This document shows, one piece after another, positions 16,453 through 25,112 of a stretch of DNA of 64,000 nt. The notes below the pieces were generated by a model. It saw nothing but the letters and a program-made list of their open reading frames with translations, made no database searches and was not told the origin of the DNA. Numbering within the stretch: the first letter of the stretch is position 1; each line of letters begins with the position of its first letter. The DNA comes from Paenibacillus lignilyticus (GTDB lineage: Bacteria; Bacillota; Bacilli; Paenibacillales; Paenibacillaceae): contig NZ_JAGKSP010000002.1 in NCBI RefSeq assembly GCF_017942085.1, forward strand, positions 186,001-250,000, read 5' to 3'. Position numbers and translations under genes: made by a program.

Positions 16453-17645
16453 TACAGGAATTTACCTTTGCGAAGTACCAGCGGAATACCACCGATGATG
16501 TACAGGTAACGAACGTCGATTGCTTTCTTAAGCAATGCAGCTACGCCGCCTTTGTATTTCTTGCCGAATGCAAGACCAACTGCTTCGCCTTTACCTAGGG
16601 ATGCAACTGTACCTTTGTTCTTGAATTCGAATTTCTTAAGCGGTTGGTTACGAATCGAAGCCACCAGGTTGTGCGCGCAAGTTACGCCTTGTTGCATAGC
16701 GATTTGTGCGGTTGGCGGGAACGGACGGCCTTCCGGATTGAACATCAGGGAGTTGTCACCAACTACGTAGATGTTCTCGTGGCCCGGTACGCGAAGCGAC
16801 TCATCCACTTTAACGCGTCCGCGCATCGTTTCGATGCCTGCTTCTTCGATCAAGCGGTTACCGCGCACGCCGGCTGCCCAAATGACGGTTGCTGCTTTGA
16901 TTTCTTCGTTGTCGCCAACGATTACGCCCTCAGGAGTACATTCTTTGATCGCTGTTCCGATGCGGAATGTAACGCCTTTCTTCGTCAATACTTGCATAGC
17001 GTACTCAACGAGCTCCGGATCGAAACCTGGAAGCGCAGTTGGAGCAGCTTCGATGTTATATAGTTTAACAAGCGAAGGATCCACGTCGTTTTGCTTGCAA
17101 AGCTCAGGAAGACGGTCAGCAAGCTCGCCCACAAACTCGATACCTGTGAAGCCGGCGCCGCCGACAACGAAAGTAAGGTAATCCGTGCGGTGTGGTTCGC
17201 GTTTGTAACGTGCAAATTGGTACTCAATGTGTTCGCGGATTAGACGAACGGAGTTGATGCTGCGAATATTCATTGCATGCTCAAGCATACCTGGAATTCC
17301 GAAAGTTTCCGGCTCGCCGCCAAGGCCGATTACAAGGTAATCGTAGGAGAGCGTTCCGTCTTCGAGAATAACCTTCTTGTCTTGGGTGCGGATTTGAACA
17401 ACAGTCGATTTAACGAAATCGATTTTGAATTCGTCAATCAGCTTGGAGATGCTCACGCGCGCGTTTTCGGTTTTGTCTGTACCTGCTGCCGGCATATGCA
17501 GGTGAGTCGTGAAGTAGTGGTAATCATGCTTGTTTACAAGCGTTACATCAGCTTCATTGTAGTTCAGTTCTTTTTGAAGACGCAGTGCTGTCAAGATACC
17601 GCCGTAACCGGCACCAAGAATAACAATTTTCGGTATGTTGCTCAT
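16452..17645 (-). CDS. ndh: Type II NADH dehydrogenase (NDH-2)
   Basis: 397 aa flavoprotein that oxidises NADH and reduces menaquinone without pumping protons. It has the FAD-binding motif VILGAGYGGILTALRL (8-23), a second Rossmann motif FVVGGAGFTGIEFVGEL (about 160-176), the late FAD segment NIYVVGDNSLMF (about 300) and AQIAMQQG in the quinone-site helix. Its relatives in B. subtilis are YjlD/Ndh and YumB. A Rex-like operator lies about 45-60 bases upstream, implying repression that is relieved when NADH is high. It is divergent from yumC and co-transcribed with the 84-aa protein. Confidence 0.93.
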   Translation of the reverse strand: MSNIPKIVILGAGYGGILTALRLQKELNYNEADVTLVNKHDYHYFTTHLHMPAAGTDKTENARVSISKLIDEFKIDFVKSTVVQIRTQDKKVILEDGTLSYDYLVIGLGGEPETFGIPGMLEHAMNIRSINSVRLIREHIEYQFARYKREPHRTDYLTFVVGGAGFTGIEFVGELADRLPELCKQNDVDPSLVKLYNIEAAPTALPGFDPELVEYAMQVLTKKGVTFRIGTAIKECTPEGVIVGDNEEIKAATVIWAAGVRGNRLIEEAGIETMRGRVKVDESLRVPGHENIYVVGDNSLMFNPEGRPFPPTAQIAMQQGVTCAHNLVASIRNQPLKKFEFKNKGTVASLGKGEAVGLAFGKKYKGGVAALLKKAIDVRYLYIIGGIPLVLRKGKFL

Positions 17646-17688
17646 CGCAGAATCCCATCCATTCGTAATTTCTTTTTCTTTACAGACT

Positions 17689-17706
17689 TTGTGAAAAATT
17701 ACACAA
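17689..17706. promoter_or_regulatory. Rex-type redox operator upstream of ndh
   Basis: TTGTGAA-AAAT-TACACAA differs from the Rex consensus TTGTGAA-N4-TTCACAA at one base and is flanked by T and A as expected. Rex senses the NADH/NAD ratio and controls ndh in B. subtilis. The remainder of the 332-base space between ndh and yumC is AT-rich, with a TATAAT at 17899-17904 that could be the yumC -10 element but has only a weak -35. Confidence 0.72.
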
Positions 17707-17977
17707 ACACAGACAATGAATAATGTTAGTGTGTGACCCTTAGCCTACTTTTATGAATAGTCCATGTCTATTTTCGACAAATCGAATACTAATACCTCAC
17801 ATATTACAAACTTTTTCAGTAAAGTTCAAGGGTAATTTATACGAAAATATTTAGAATAACATCCAATTTTCTTATTTCCTCATAGCTTGTCGAACAGATA
17901 TAATGTACAAGAAGATTCATCCAAGTGTAAGGCAGCATGTGCTCGTTCATTTTGTTACCTTTTTGGAGGTGTCAACT

Positions 17978-18979
17978 GTGTCCAACTCTGCTAATCCCAC
18001 GCATGTCGATATTGCGATTATCGGCGGCGGTCCTGCCGGTATGTTTGCTTCATTCTATGGCGGTATGCGCCAAGCATCAGTCAAGATCATTGAAAGTATG
18101 CCTCAGCTGGGAGGCCAATTAGCCGCGCTATACCCGGAGAAGTATATATATGATGTGGCTGGATTTCCGAAAGTAACCGCAGGTGAGCTTGTCGAGCAAT
18201 TGAAGAAGCAAATGGAACTATTCCAACCGGACATTCACCTGGAGGAGAAAGTCGTCAACGTCATTAAGCACGATGAGCGCTCTTTCGAGATCGTGACGGA
18301 CAAAACCTCGCATTTTGCCAGAGCTGTAATTATAACGGCCGGGGTCGGCGCTTTCGAGCCTCGTCGATTGGAGTTAGAGCAAGCGGCCAAATACGAGAAG
18401 AAGAATCTGCATTATTTCATTAGCGATTTGAACCAGTTCCAAGGCAAGCATGTCGTAGTCACCGGCGGCGGCGATTCGGCCGTAGACTGGTCTTTGATGC
18501 TCGAGCCCATCGCTGCAAGCGTGACGCTTGTGCACCGCAGAGATAAATTCCGAGCTCATGAGCATAGCGTTGAGAATTTATTGAACTCCACTGTCCGCGT
18601 ACTAACACCATATGAAATTACTTCCCTGCACGGTACACGCCATATTGAACGCATTACCTTGCAGCACGGCAAGACAGCTGATTTCACTGAGCTTCCGGTC
18701 GTCGATGCCCTCATCGTTAATTACGGTTTCGTCTCCTCCCTTGGTCCGATTGCCGAATGGGGACTCGAGATCGATAATGGCTCTATCGTTGTCGACTCTC
18801 GCATGGAAACGAGTATTCCCGGAATATTCGCCGCGGGCGACGTCACTACGTATCCCGGGAAGCTGAAGCTTATTGCGGTAGGTTTCGGCGAAGCGCCCAC
18901 AGCCATTAACAATGCCAAGGTTTATGTAGATCCATCCGCTAAACTCTCACCCGGACATAGCAGCAATATGAAGCTGTAG
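17978..18979 (+). CDS. yumC: Ferredoxin/flavodoxin-NADP+ reductase YumC
   Basis: 333 aa, thioredoxin-reductase-like flavoprotein without the CxxC redox pair, as in bacterial YumC-type ferredoxin reductases (B. subtilis YumC is 332 aa). FAD motif [17 protein letters not shown] and NADPH motif [16 protein letters not shown] are present, and the C-terminus has [16 protein letters not shown]. The start is GTG behind GGAGGTG at 17965-17971. The longer frame from 17903 begins inside a TATAAT that is a likely -10 element and adds residues foreign to the family. It would supply reduced ferredoxin or flavodoxin for biosynthesis. Confidence 0.92.
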   Translation: MSNSANPTHVDIAIIGGGPAGMFASFYGGMRQASVKIIESMPQLGGQLAALYPEKYIYDVAGFPKVTAGELVEQLKKQMELFQPDIHLEEKVVNVIKHDERSFEIVTDKTSHFARAVIITAGVGAFEPRRLELEQAAKYEKKNLHYFISDLNQFQGKHVVVTGGGDSAVDWSLMLEPIAASVTLVHRRDKFRAHEHSVENLLNSTVRVLTPYEITSLHGTRHIERITLQHGKTADFTELPVVDALIVNYGFVSSLGPIAEWGLEIDNGSIVVDSRMETSIPGIFAAGDVTTYPGKLKLIAVGFGEAPTAINNAKVYVDPSAKLSPGHSSNMKL

Positions 18980-19081
18980 CCACCGAATTTCAGTACGTAT
19001 TACAAATCAAAAAAGGGTATCCTAATCTTTAGCCTGACATGCTGATTAGCGTCGCAATGGCAAAGGAGGGTACCCTTATCT

Positions 19082-19327
19082 ATGTTATGTCCCATCTGCA
19101 ATGGCTTGGAGCAGCTTACGGCTATCTGTCCGGTTTGCTCCCTACAAACTGATGATTACGGACGGCTCGAAGACTTTGCCGGTCCTTATGCACCTTATCA
19201 GCCTGACACGTATACAAATAACGAGACGATTCCTTCATTGTCACAATCGGAACAGAGCTGTGGACATATCGTATATTGCTCAAACTGTGTGAAGACGTTT
19301 GAAGTAATTGTTTCTAAGTGGCACTGA
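19082..19327 (+). CDS. Small Cys-rich (zinc-ribbon-like) protein
   Basis: 81 aa with two CxxC pairs at the N-terminus (CPIC at 3-6, CPVC at 16-19) and a third CxxC pair near the C-terminus (CSNC, preceded by SCGH), a pattern suited to one or two zinc sites. The middle (DTYTNNETIPSLSQSEQ) looks flexible. AAAGGAGGG lies 11 bases before the ATG. No DNA-binding motif is obvious. It follows yumC by about 100 bases and could be in the same transcript. I do not recognise a named family. Confidence 0.65.
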   Translation: MLCPICNGLEQLTAICPVCSLQTDDYGRLEDFAGPYAPYQPDTYTNNETIPSLSQSEQSCGHIVYCSNCVKTFEVIVSKWH

Positions 19328-19342
19328 AACGGGGGACGAGTT

Positions 19343-19486
19343 CTAGGCAGTATTGCGATAATTTTCCGGTTTAAGTTGTCTGCGTTTTATCTCCGCGCCA
19401 AGCAATAGAATAAATTCCGGATCCAATTCGAACTTATGTGCTGCGTCATAGGCATCGAGCAAAAGGTCGTCTGACAGCTGATCCAT
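19343..19486 (-). CDS. sda: Sporulation checkpoint inhibitor Sda
   Basis: 47 aa, starting MDQLSDDLLLDAYDAAHK and containing LDPEFILLLGAEIKRRQL, which matches the B. subtilis Sda helical hairpin (LSDELLIESY... DFIELIENEIKRRSL). Sda binds sporulation histidine kinases and blocks phosphorylation of Spo0F when replication is disturbed. AAGGAG and GGAGG sites precede the ATG. Upstream is an extended -10 promoter, and beyond it a group of DnaA boxes, the arrangement known for DnaA-controlled sda. A sporulation-kinase-like protein, a possible target class, is encoded at 56792-57940. Confidence 0.9.
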   Translation of the reverse strand: MDQLSDDLLLDAYDAAHKFELDPEFILLLGAEIKRRQLKPENYRNTA

Positions 19487-19519
19487 ATCCTCCACTCCTT
19501 CCCTCTTTATTCCAAATTC

Positions 19520-19549
19520 ATCTTAGCATGTCCAAATAGGAAGGAACAA
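19520..19549 (-). promoter_or_regulatory. sda promoter
   Basis: On the minus strand TTGTTC (19544-19549), an 18-base spacer and TAAGAT (19520-19525). TG lies one base before the -10 element (TGCTAAGAT), giving an extended -10. The perfect DnaA box at 19559-19567 begins 10 bases upstream of the -35. Confidence 0.7.
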
Positions 19550-19558
19550 GCGTTCCGA

Positions 19559-19658
19559 TTATCCACATACCCATGTGGACAGCATGTTGGTAAGATGTGG
19601 GTAATCGTCGAATAATGAGGAAATACCAATGAGGATATTGTGGATACGGTTATACACA
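19559..19658. promoter_or_regulatory. Cluster of DnaA boxes upstream of sda
   Basis: TTATCCACA at 19559-19567 is a perfect box. TTATACACA at 19650-19658 fits the relaxed consensus TTWTNCACA. TGTGGGTAA (19596-19604) and TGTGGATAC (19639-19647) are single-mismatch boxes on the other strand, and TGTGGACAG (19574-19582) has two mismatches. Five sites in 100 bases beside the sda promoter fit DnaA-dependent sda transcription as described in B. subtilis. Confidence 0.8.
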
Positions 19659-19742
19659 GCCCGACAAAAACCCACTTTTGATAAAAAACTTTAATGGCGC
19701 TCTATCAACCTATTAATCTATTATATTAAATCCGGTTAATTA

Positions 19743-20417
19743 CTATTGAGGCCTCGTATTCACTTCGAAAATCCAAATTTTCCCGTTCCGATCTATGCCG
19801 AAATCAAAGCCTAACTGTCCGATCCCCGGAAACCGCCCTTCAAGCACTTCAGTGGAAAGCTGAGTAAGCAGCCGCATTTCACTCTTCTTGGAACCGACCG
19901 CACCGCTGGAGAACGATCTTCGAATCCCCTCAGAACCGCTGAGCAACGTACCGCCTCGGCAAATATTCGTAACGAATAAGCCCGGTTTAGCCAAGCGCCC
20001 TACAATCGCCGTAATCGCCCATTGTCCGGTTTCCTGCTTCACGTATTTCACACGGTAATCGATAGGTCTGCCGCTGATGGTAGCCAGACGAATTCCTTTC
20101 TGAATCAAATAGCGACGAGAGCTCTTCTTCGACAGCAGAGACTGATACATGCCGTCGAACGTGCTAAAGCTGCTTGTTTTGGAATAGTAGGTATACTTGT
20201 AGGTTCCGGCATCTTTGGACACTTTAATGACGCCGTTGCCGCCGGCTCCGCGGACCGGCTTAATAACGACCATTCCATGTGACTGCAGCATGCTGTTTAA
20301 ATTCACTTTCGAGAACATGCGTGTTGGAGGAATATGCGGCGCAATACGACTATGCGACAATAATGCCTCCGTTTTCGCCCATTTGCTCGCCAACTGTCTG
20401 CCTTGTTCCGTTCCCAT
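19743..20417 (-). CDS. YheC/YheD-family ATP-grasp protein (spore-associated)
   Basis: 224 aa from the ATG at 20417 (MGTEQGRQLASKWAKTE). The frame stays open to a TTG at 20507, giving 254 aa, but the extra N-terminus (PLTIIQEIDVCEAYAV...) is not family-like. The ATP-grasp features are VVIKPVRGAGGNGVIKV, LIQKGI, PIDYRVKYV and the C-terminal metal-binding WIFEVNTRPQ, after which it stops. YheC/D proteins are associated with endospores in Bacillus but their reaction is unknown. A GAAAGG site is somewhat far (13 bases) from the chosen ATG, so the start is uncertain. Confidence 0.75.
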   Translation of the reverse strand: MGTEQGRQLASKWAKTEALLSHSRIAPHIPPTRMFSKVNLNSMLQSHGMVVIKPVRGAGGNGVIKVSKDAGTYKYTYYSKTSSFSTFDGMYQSLLSKKSSRRYLIQKGIRLATISGRPIDYRVKYVKQETGQWAITAIVGRLAKPGLFVTNICRGGTLLSGSEGIRRSFSSGAVGSKKSEMRLLTQLSTEVLEGRFPGIGQLGFDFGIDRNGKIWIFEVNTRPQ

Positions 20418-20589
20418 TCCGTAATCCCATCCTTTCTTTATAACTGTTCTATAGTTCACAGCATATGCCTCGCAGACATCTATCTCTTGGATGATTGTTA
20501 GGGGCAACTCGCCTTATTTAATAGGCTGATAGAGCAGAAATCGCGCCCGGTATTGCCCGGGCAATGAATGGGGAGACATTTGCCGCACG

Positions 20590-20635
20590 AAAAACACCCG
20601 GTACGGACGCATTATGCACGTCTTACCGGGTGTTT
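20590..20635 (-). terminator. Terminator after the AgrB-like gene
   Basis: On the minus strand AAACACCCGGTA pairs with TACCGGGTGTTT and is followed by T residues. It lies 29 bases after the AgrB-like stop codon, leaving no room for a following AgrD gene in the same transcript. Confidence 0.85.
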
Positions 20636-20663
20636 GGCTGGGTACGATCGGGATTGAACGGGT

Positions 20664-21194
20664 TTAGGACTCTTCTTCTAGCTGCTTGCTTTTAAAAGGA
20701 AGGAAACAGGACTGAACCGCAAATGCGAGAGCCAGCATCTCTGAGCCGAGCCAGAAATTAGATGCCACAATCAGACAAGCGATCACCTTCATGAGCGGAT
20801 AATACTTGGGCGATATTGTCGCATATTTGTCGTAGTTTGCAGGGGCGAGAACGGCCATCATCACAAGCGAAGCCGCTGTAAGTCCGTACATCCAAAGCTC
20901 CGGAATTACGACATGCGGCAGCACCGACAATACAACCGTGGAAGCCGCGATGCAGCTGACATTCGTAGGCAGATGATAGCCGCCGGATATAAAGCGGATC
21001 ACCGCAAAAACAACTAACAGCCCGGCAGTCTTAAGCGGCTCGCCGCTCACGAGTCCAATAATAAGTACCAATGATGCAATCGTGATCGTATTCAACATAA
21101 TTTCCAGCGCATACTTGATGACAGGCACGGATGGCGCAATCGCCCCGCTCTCGGTCATTTTGGCATGCAGCGTCGCAGCTGTTTTCTGAAGCAT
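20664..21194 (-). CDS. AgrB-like peptide-processing membrane protease, orphan
   Basis: 176 aa with about five hydrophobic segments. It carries the AgrB active-site pattern SGGYHLPTNVSC; counted from the GTG two codons earlier the histidine is residue 76 and the cysteine 83, close to His77/Cys84 of S. aureus AgrB. AgrB trims and cyclises AgrD signal peptides. No AgrD-like short gene, AgrC kinase or AgrA regulator is seen next to it, and a terminator follows at once. The ATG is chosen because AGAGGA is 8 bases away; the GTG would be only 3. It might act on a peptide encoded elsewhere or have a different substrate. Confidence 0.82.
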   Translation of the reverse strand: MLQKTAATLHAKMTESGAIAPSVPVIKYALEIMLNTITIASLVLIIGLVSGEPLKTAGLLVVFAVIRFISGGYHLPTNVSCIAASTVVLSVLPHVVIPELWMYGLTAASLVMMAVLAPANYDKYATISPKYYPLMKVIACLIVASNFWLGSEMLALAFAVQSCFLPFKSKQLEEES

Positions 21195-21387
21195 CTTCAC
21201 GTTCCTCTCGGGCAGGTTTACATGTGATGTAGGTCTGGTTAGTCTCTTATCCTAATTTCTACTAGTATAGCAGAGATATTAGTTCCGCAAAATCACTACC
21301 GATACGTATTCACGCCCGGATTTCTTTCTTCTTGCTTTCCCGTTTATTATAATGGGAATGCAAACCAAATGAAGGAGTGAATCCACG

Positions 21388-22332
21388 ATGAAGTATCGTA
21401 AGTTAGGCAAGAATGGTCCTGAGATCTCTGTAATCGGCTTTGGCTCATGGGCAATCGGAGGCGCCGGCTGGGCGAGTGCTTGGGGCAATCAAGATGATGC
21501 TCAATCCGTGGACAGCATCCGCGCAGCGCTTGACGCAGGCATTAATTTCTATGATACGGCAGCGGTTTATGGGCTTGGACACTCGGAGGCGGTACTCGGA
21601 GAAGCGCTTCGCGGAGATCGGGATAAGGTCGTGATCGCGACAAAATGCGGCTTGGTTTGGGATGAGGCCGGATCGATCACGAAGAGCGGAGCTTACGACT
21701 CCGTTATCCGAGAAGCGGAAGCTTCACTGAAGCGGCTCGGTACGGACTATATTGATTTGTATCAAATGCATTGGCCGGATAGTGAGGTATCTGCCGAAGA
21801 AACGATGCGCGCGATGGACAAGCTTGTTCAAGACGGCAAAGTCAGATTCGTCGGCGTCAGCAACTACAATGTCGAGCAGTTGGAACGCTCGCTCACGGTC
21901 AGACATGTCGATTCGCTGCAGCCTCCCTATTCGATCTTGCGGCCGGCAGCAGAGCAAGAGCTGCTTCCGTTCTGCTTAGCCAACGGCATCGGCGTCGTGG
22001 CATACAGTCCGCTAACTTCCGGTTTGCTGTCCGGCAATTATACGTACGACACCAAATTCGGGGAAGACGATTGGCGTTCACGCAACAAAGCGCATACCGG
22101 CGAAGGCCTCCGCAGCAATGTGGACCGCGCCGAGAAGCTTAAGGTAATCGCGGCACGTTATGATATCACTCTGCCGCAGCTTGCCGTCGCTTATGATCTT
22201 GCGCACCCTGCGCTCACGAGCGCTCTGGTCGGCGTACGCAAACCGAGCCATATTCTTAGCGTCCTTCCGGCGATTGATGTCGTGCTTGATGACGCGGTCT
22301 TGGCGGAAATTCGGGCTATTGCAGTTGGCTAG
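21388..22332 (+). CDS. Aldo/keto reductase
   Basis: 314 aa NAD(P)H-dependent oxidoreductase with a TIM-barrel fold. The catalytic tetrad is visible: D56, Y61 (DTAAVYG), K86 (ATKCGL) and H128 (YQMHWPD). The C-terminal cofactor region has ALVGVRKPSHI. The physiological substrate is unknown. A perfect TATAAT at 21348-21353, with a weak TTTCTT -35, lies 35 bases upstream, and GGAG is within a good distance of the ATG. The gene appears monocistronic, ending at a strong terminator. Confidence 0.92.
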   Translation: MKYRKLGKNGPEISVIGFGSWAIGGAGWASAWGNQDDAQSVDSIRAALDAGINFYDTAAVYGLGHSEAVLGEALRGDRDKVVIATKCGLVWDEAGSITKSGAYDSVIREAEASLKRLGTDYIDLYQMHWPDSEVSAEETMRAMDKLVQDGKVRFVGVSNYNVEQLERSLTVRHVDSLQPPYSILRPAAEQELLPFCLANGIGVVAYSPLTSGLLSGNYTYDTKFGEDDWRSRNKAHTGEGLRSNVDRAEKLKVIAARYDITLPQLAVAYDLAHPALTSALVGVRKPSHILSVLPAIDVVLDDAVLAEIRAIAVG

Positions 22333-22365
22333 CTGTATCTGCAGGCAATCCGTCTGAAAGCACAA

Positions 22366-22402
22366 AGAAACCTCCCGGAGATCTCATCTCCGGGAGGTTT
22401 CT
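22366..22402. terminator. Bidirectional terminator between the aldo/keto reductase gene and yutM
   Basis: AGAAACCTCCCGGAGAT and ATCTCCGGGAGGTTTCT form a perfect 17-pair stem with a CTC loop between convergent genes. Confidence 0.92.
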
Positions 22403-22417
22403 GCATTTCTTAAACGA

Positions 22418-22780
22418 TTAGCATTCGCCGGCTTCGGCAGGCTTACCCGCATCCGTTGCTGTACGGAACGACGAACCGCAGCCGCAAGTTGCGGATGCGT
22501 TCGGATTGTTGATGGTAAAGCCGCCGCCCATTGCGGATTCTTTATAATCGATTTCGAGGCCGTTCAAGTATTTCATGCTGTCCGCGTCCACGACAACCTT
22601 CAATCCGCTGAACTCCATCGTTTTGTCCGTATCGTTAAGCTCATCATCGAAGCCCATGCCGTATGAGAATCCGCTGCAGCCGCCTTCCTTTACGCCAATG
22701 CGCAGGAACAACTCAGGTGACTCTTCAGCCTCCAGCATTTCCTTGATCTTCTCGTTTGCAGTCTCGCTTATATTAATCAT
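22418..22780 (-). CDS. yutM: IscA/HesB-type Fe-S carrier (YutM-like)
   Basis: 120 aa A-type carrier that receives and delivers iron-sulfur clusters. The three conserved cysteines are C35 (GGCSGFSYG) and C99/C101 (CGCGSSF). After the usual end at about residue 106 there is an extra short tail, TATDAGKPAEAGEC, ending in a fourth cysteine, which is uncommon. In B. subtilis yutM lies near yutI and yutJ; counterparts of both are found 3-4 kb away here. Confidence 0.92.
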   Translation of the reverse strand: MINISETANEKIKEMLEAEESPELFLRIGVKEGGCSGFSYGMGFDDELNDTDKTMEFSGLKVVVDADSMKYLNGLEIDYKESAMGGGFTINNPNASATCGCGSSFRTATDAGKPAEAGEC

Positions 22781-22916
22781 GGTATCCCTCCTGTAATAGG
22801 GAGTTCGACGGCGTCAAACTCTCGCTGATTTCGTTAATCAAATAACTTACTATATATTTTATAGTATACTCCACATCGCAGAAGGACTCAATACACGTAC
22901 AACCCTAATGTGGCGG

Positions 22917-23561
22917 TTACGCAGGCAGCACATACAGCAGAATCGCGAAGAAATGCAGCACCGAGCCGCCAAGTACAAATAAATGCCAGACGGCATGATG
23001 ATACTTAAAGCTCCGCCATACATAGAACAATGTGCCCACCGTATACAGCACGCCGCCGATTATCAAGAGCTGCAGACCGCCCGGTACCAGATGCGCTTTA
23101 AGCGGTCCCCATGCAAACACGATGATCCAACCCATTCCGATATAGAGCAGCGTGGACGTGAAGAGAAACTTAGAGGCGTAGAAGGCCTTGAACACGACGC
23201 CGCACAATGCGAGTCCCCATACGATTCCGAAGAGCGTCCATCCTGCCGCGCCTTGCACAATATGCAGCACGATCGGGGTGTATGTTCCGGCGATGAACAA
23301 ATAAATGCAGGAATGATCCATAATTTCAAACACATTCTTCGCTTTTCCTTCCGGAAAGCTGTGAACGAGCGTAGACGAAATATACAGCAGCAGCATCATG
23401 GAGCCATAAATCGTAAAGCTTGCCACATGCGAAGCATTTCCTTTCATTGCGGCAAACACGATTAGCAGCACCAACGCAGCAACACTTAATACAGCGCCTA
23501 AGCCATGCGTGATCGCATTGGCTACTTCTTCCCTTCGAGAATACGTATATGTATTCGCCAT
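22917..23561 (-). CDS. Haemolysin III/PAQR-family membrane protein (YqfA-like)
   Basis: 214 aa with seven hydrophobic segments and the family marks REEVANAITHGLGA, an S...D motif (SSTLVHSF, MDHSCIYLFIAGTYTP) and a C-terminal histidine motif (YHHAVWHLFVLGGSVLHFF). These residues form the proposed metal site of PAQR-like hydrolases. Despite the haemolysin name, its role in bacteria is probably membrane lipid homeostasis. The ATG follows GAGGTGG by five bases; the GTG three codons upstream lies inside that site. Confidence 0.88.
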   Translation of the reverse strand: MANTYTYSRREEVANAITHGLGAVLSVAALVLLIVFAAMKGNASHVASFTIYGSMMLLLYISSTLVHSFPEGKAKNVFEIMDHSCIYLFIAGTYTPIVLHIVQGAAGWTLFGIVWGLALCGVVFKAFYASKFLFTSTLLYIGMGWIIVFAWGPLKAHLVPGGLQLLIIGGVLYTVGTLFYVWRSFKYHHAVWHLFVLGGSVLHFFAILLYVLPA

Positions 23562-23773
23562 GAATTCCACCTCATTCTTATTAACTGTTTCGCCTCTGCT
23601 CCTTATTGTAACCCAAATTGCACGGCATCGAAAGGAAGTCGCCTCCTGCTGCTTCCATCGTTTAGGTCCTCTGGCATGACTTAATAGTTGCCGCTCTTCA
23701 TGATGAGGTTTATAATAAGGGAAGTTATTTGTGTGGGTTTTTGGAGTGAGGGTAAGTAATTTTTTTCACAATG

Positions 23774-23802
23774 TTGTTTTTTTTCAATTTATACATTATA
23801 CA
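23774..23802 (+). promoter_or_regulatory. Probable mqnE promoter
   Basis: TTGTTT at 23774-23779, a 17-base spacer and TATACA at 23797-23802, 45 bases before the mqnE start. Another TATAAT lies at 23711-23716. Confidence 0.5.
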
Positions 23803-23846
23803 CCGGACCTGTAAATGAGTGCCCGGCGGACTGGGAGGATACTCTT

Positions 23847-24950
23847 ATGAATGTCGTAATACCTACAGATGCTACACGAATGCAAGCCATTGTCGAGAAA
23901 GTTCGTGCTGGCGAACGTCTCACTCGGGAAGATGGAGAATTTCTATATCGTTCCGACGATTTGCTCACCATCGGCCAGATGGCGAACGAAGTCAACCTCA
24001 AGAAGAACGGACGGAAAGTATATTTTATCGAAAATATGAGCTTATACTTCACAAATGTTTGTGAAGCTCATTGTGCGTTCTGCAACTTCCGCAAGGATGA
24101 AGGTCAGGAAGGTGCTTACACGCTTACCGGCGCGCAAATGATCGAATATGTGGAGAAGCATATTCATCCTGATGTGCGGGAATTCCATATCGTCGGCGGC
24201 CATAATCCCCACGTGCCTTTCCAATACTACGTGGATTCGCTTCAAGCGTTGCATGATCGTTTCCCTAATGTTGCGCTCAAAGCGTACACGGCCGCTGAAA
24301 TCGACTTTTTCTCGCGGATTAGCGGCCTGAGCTACAAAGAAGTGATTCAAGAACTCATGAAAGCCGGCCTGCAAAGCTTAACCGGCGGCGGCGCCGAGAT
24401 TCTGTCTGACGAATACCGCAAAAAGATGCGCGTAGACAAAGCCGATGTTTCCCAATACCTGGAGGTCCATCGCACGGCACATAATCTTGGTCTTCGCACG
24501 CACACAACCATGCTCTACGGATCTGTAGAGAAAACCGAAGATCGCGTTAACCATATGCTTCAAATTCGCGAGCTGCAAGATGAAACGAACGGCTTCCAAG
24601 TGTTCATCCCGCTCTCCATGCAGCCAATCAGCCCGAAAGCAAGCATTCGCCGTCGCAACTCCGCCTTTGACGATCTGAAGGCTATTGCGATCAGCCGCTT
24701 GCTGCTTGATAATTTCCAGCATATTAAAGCGTATTTCATTAATATCGGTACTCAGCTCACGCAAGTTGCGCTTACAATGGGCGCTTCCGACGTACACGGT
24801 ACGATGGTGAAAGAACGCATCAGCCACGCAGCAGGCGCACTGACGCCTGAAGGCATCACACGCGAAGATCTGATTTGGCTCATCAAAGGTGCCGGCCGTA
24901 TTCCGGTTGAACGCGATACGTTCTACAACGAAGTGAAGGTTTTCGAATAA
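23847..24950 (+). CDS. mqnE: Aminofutalosine synthase MqnE (radical SAM)
   Basis: 367 aa radical SAM enzyme. The cluster motif CEAHCAFC has C72, C76 and C79. Family segments include EFHIVGGHNPHVPFQYYVDSL, LTGGGAEILSDEYR and GLRTHTTMLYGSVE. MqnE joins 3-[(1-carboxyvinyl)oxy]benzoate to S-adenosylmethionine to make aminofutalosine, an early step of the futalosine route to menaquinone. Its presence implies this organism uses that route; other mqn genes are not in the window. GGGAGGA precedes the ATG. MqnC is related but has different marker segments, so MqnE is preferred. Confidence 0.92.
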   Translation: MNVVIPTDATRMQAIVEKVRAGERLTREDGEFLYRSDDLLTIGQMANEVNLKKNGRKVYFIENMSLYFTNVCEAHCAFCNFRKDEGQEGAYTLTGAQMIEYVEKHIHPDVREFHIVGGHNPHVPFQYYVDSLQALHDRFPNVALKAYTAAEIDFFSRISGLSYKEVIQELMKAGLQSLTGGGAEILSDEYRKKMRVDKADVSQYLEVHRTAHNLGLRTHTTMLYGSVEKTEDRVNHMLQIRELQDETNGFQVFIPLSMQPISPKASIRRRNSAFDDLKAIAISRLLLDNFQHIKAYFINIGTQLTQVALTMGASDVHGTMVKERISHAAGALTPEGITREDLIWLIKGAGRIPVERDTFYNEVKVFE

Positions 24951-25112
24951 GCAGGTTTTGCCATAGTTTTGGGTAGTACAAGCACTGATGGCTAAGGTCG
25001 CAGAGGCGTATACTACGGGAAAGAGCAAACAGCGGACGCCGGCTTCCGGCGCCGCATCACTAAACGAAAATGCAGAAGATTCTTATTGCACACAGAGAAA
25101 GTTGGGATTTTG

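Noticed and set aside
17903..17977. Longer yumC start at 17903
   Set aside because: That ATG overlaps a TATAAT -10 element and lacks a ribosome site; the GTG at 17978 has GGAGGTG and family-like length.
20552..20565. ATTGCCCGGGCAAT palindrome as a terminator
   Set aside because: It is a loopless 14-base palindrome with no T run and no gene ending beside it; no function can be assigned.
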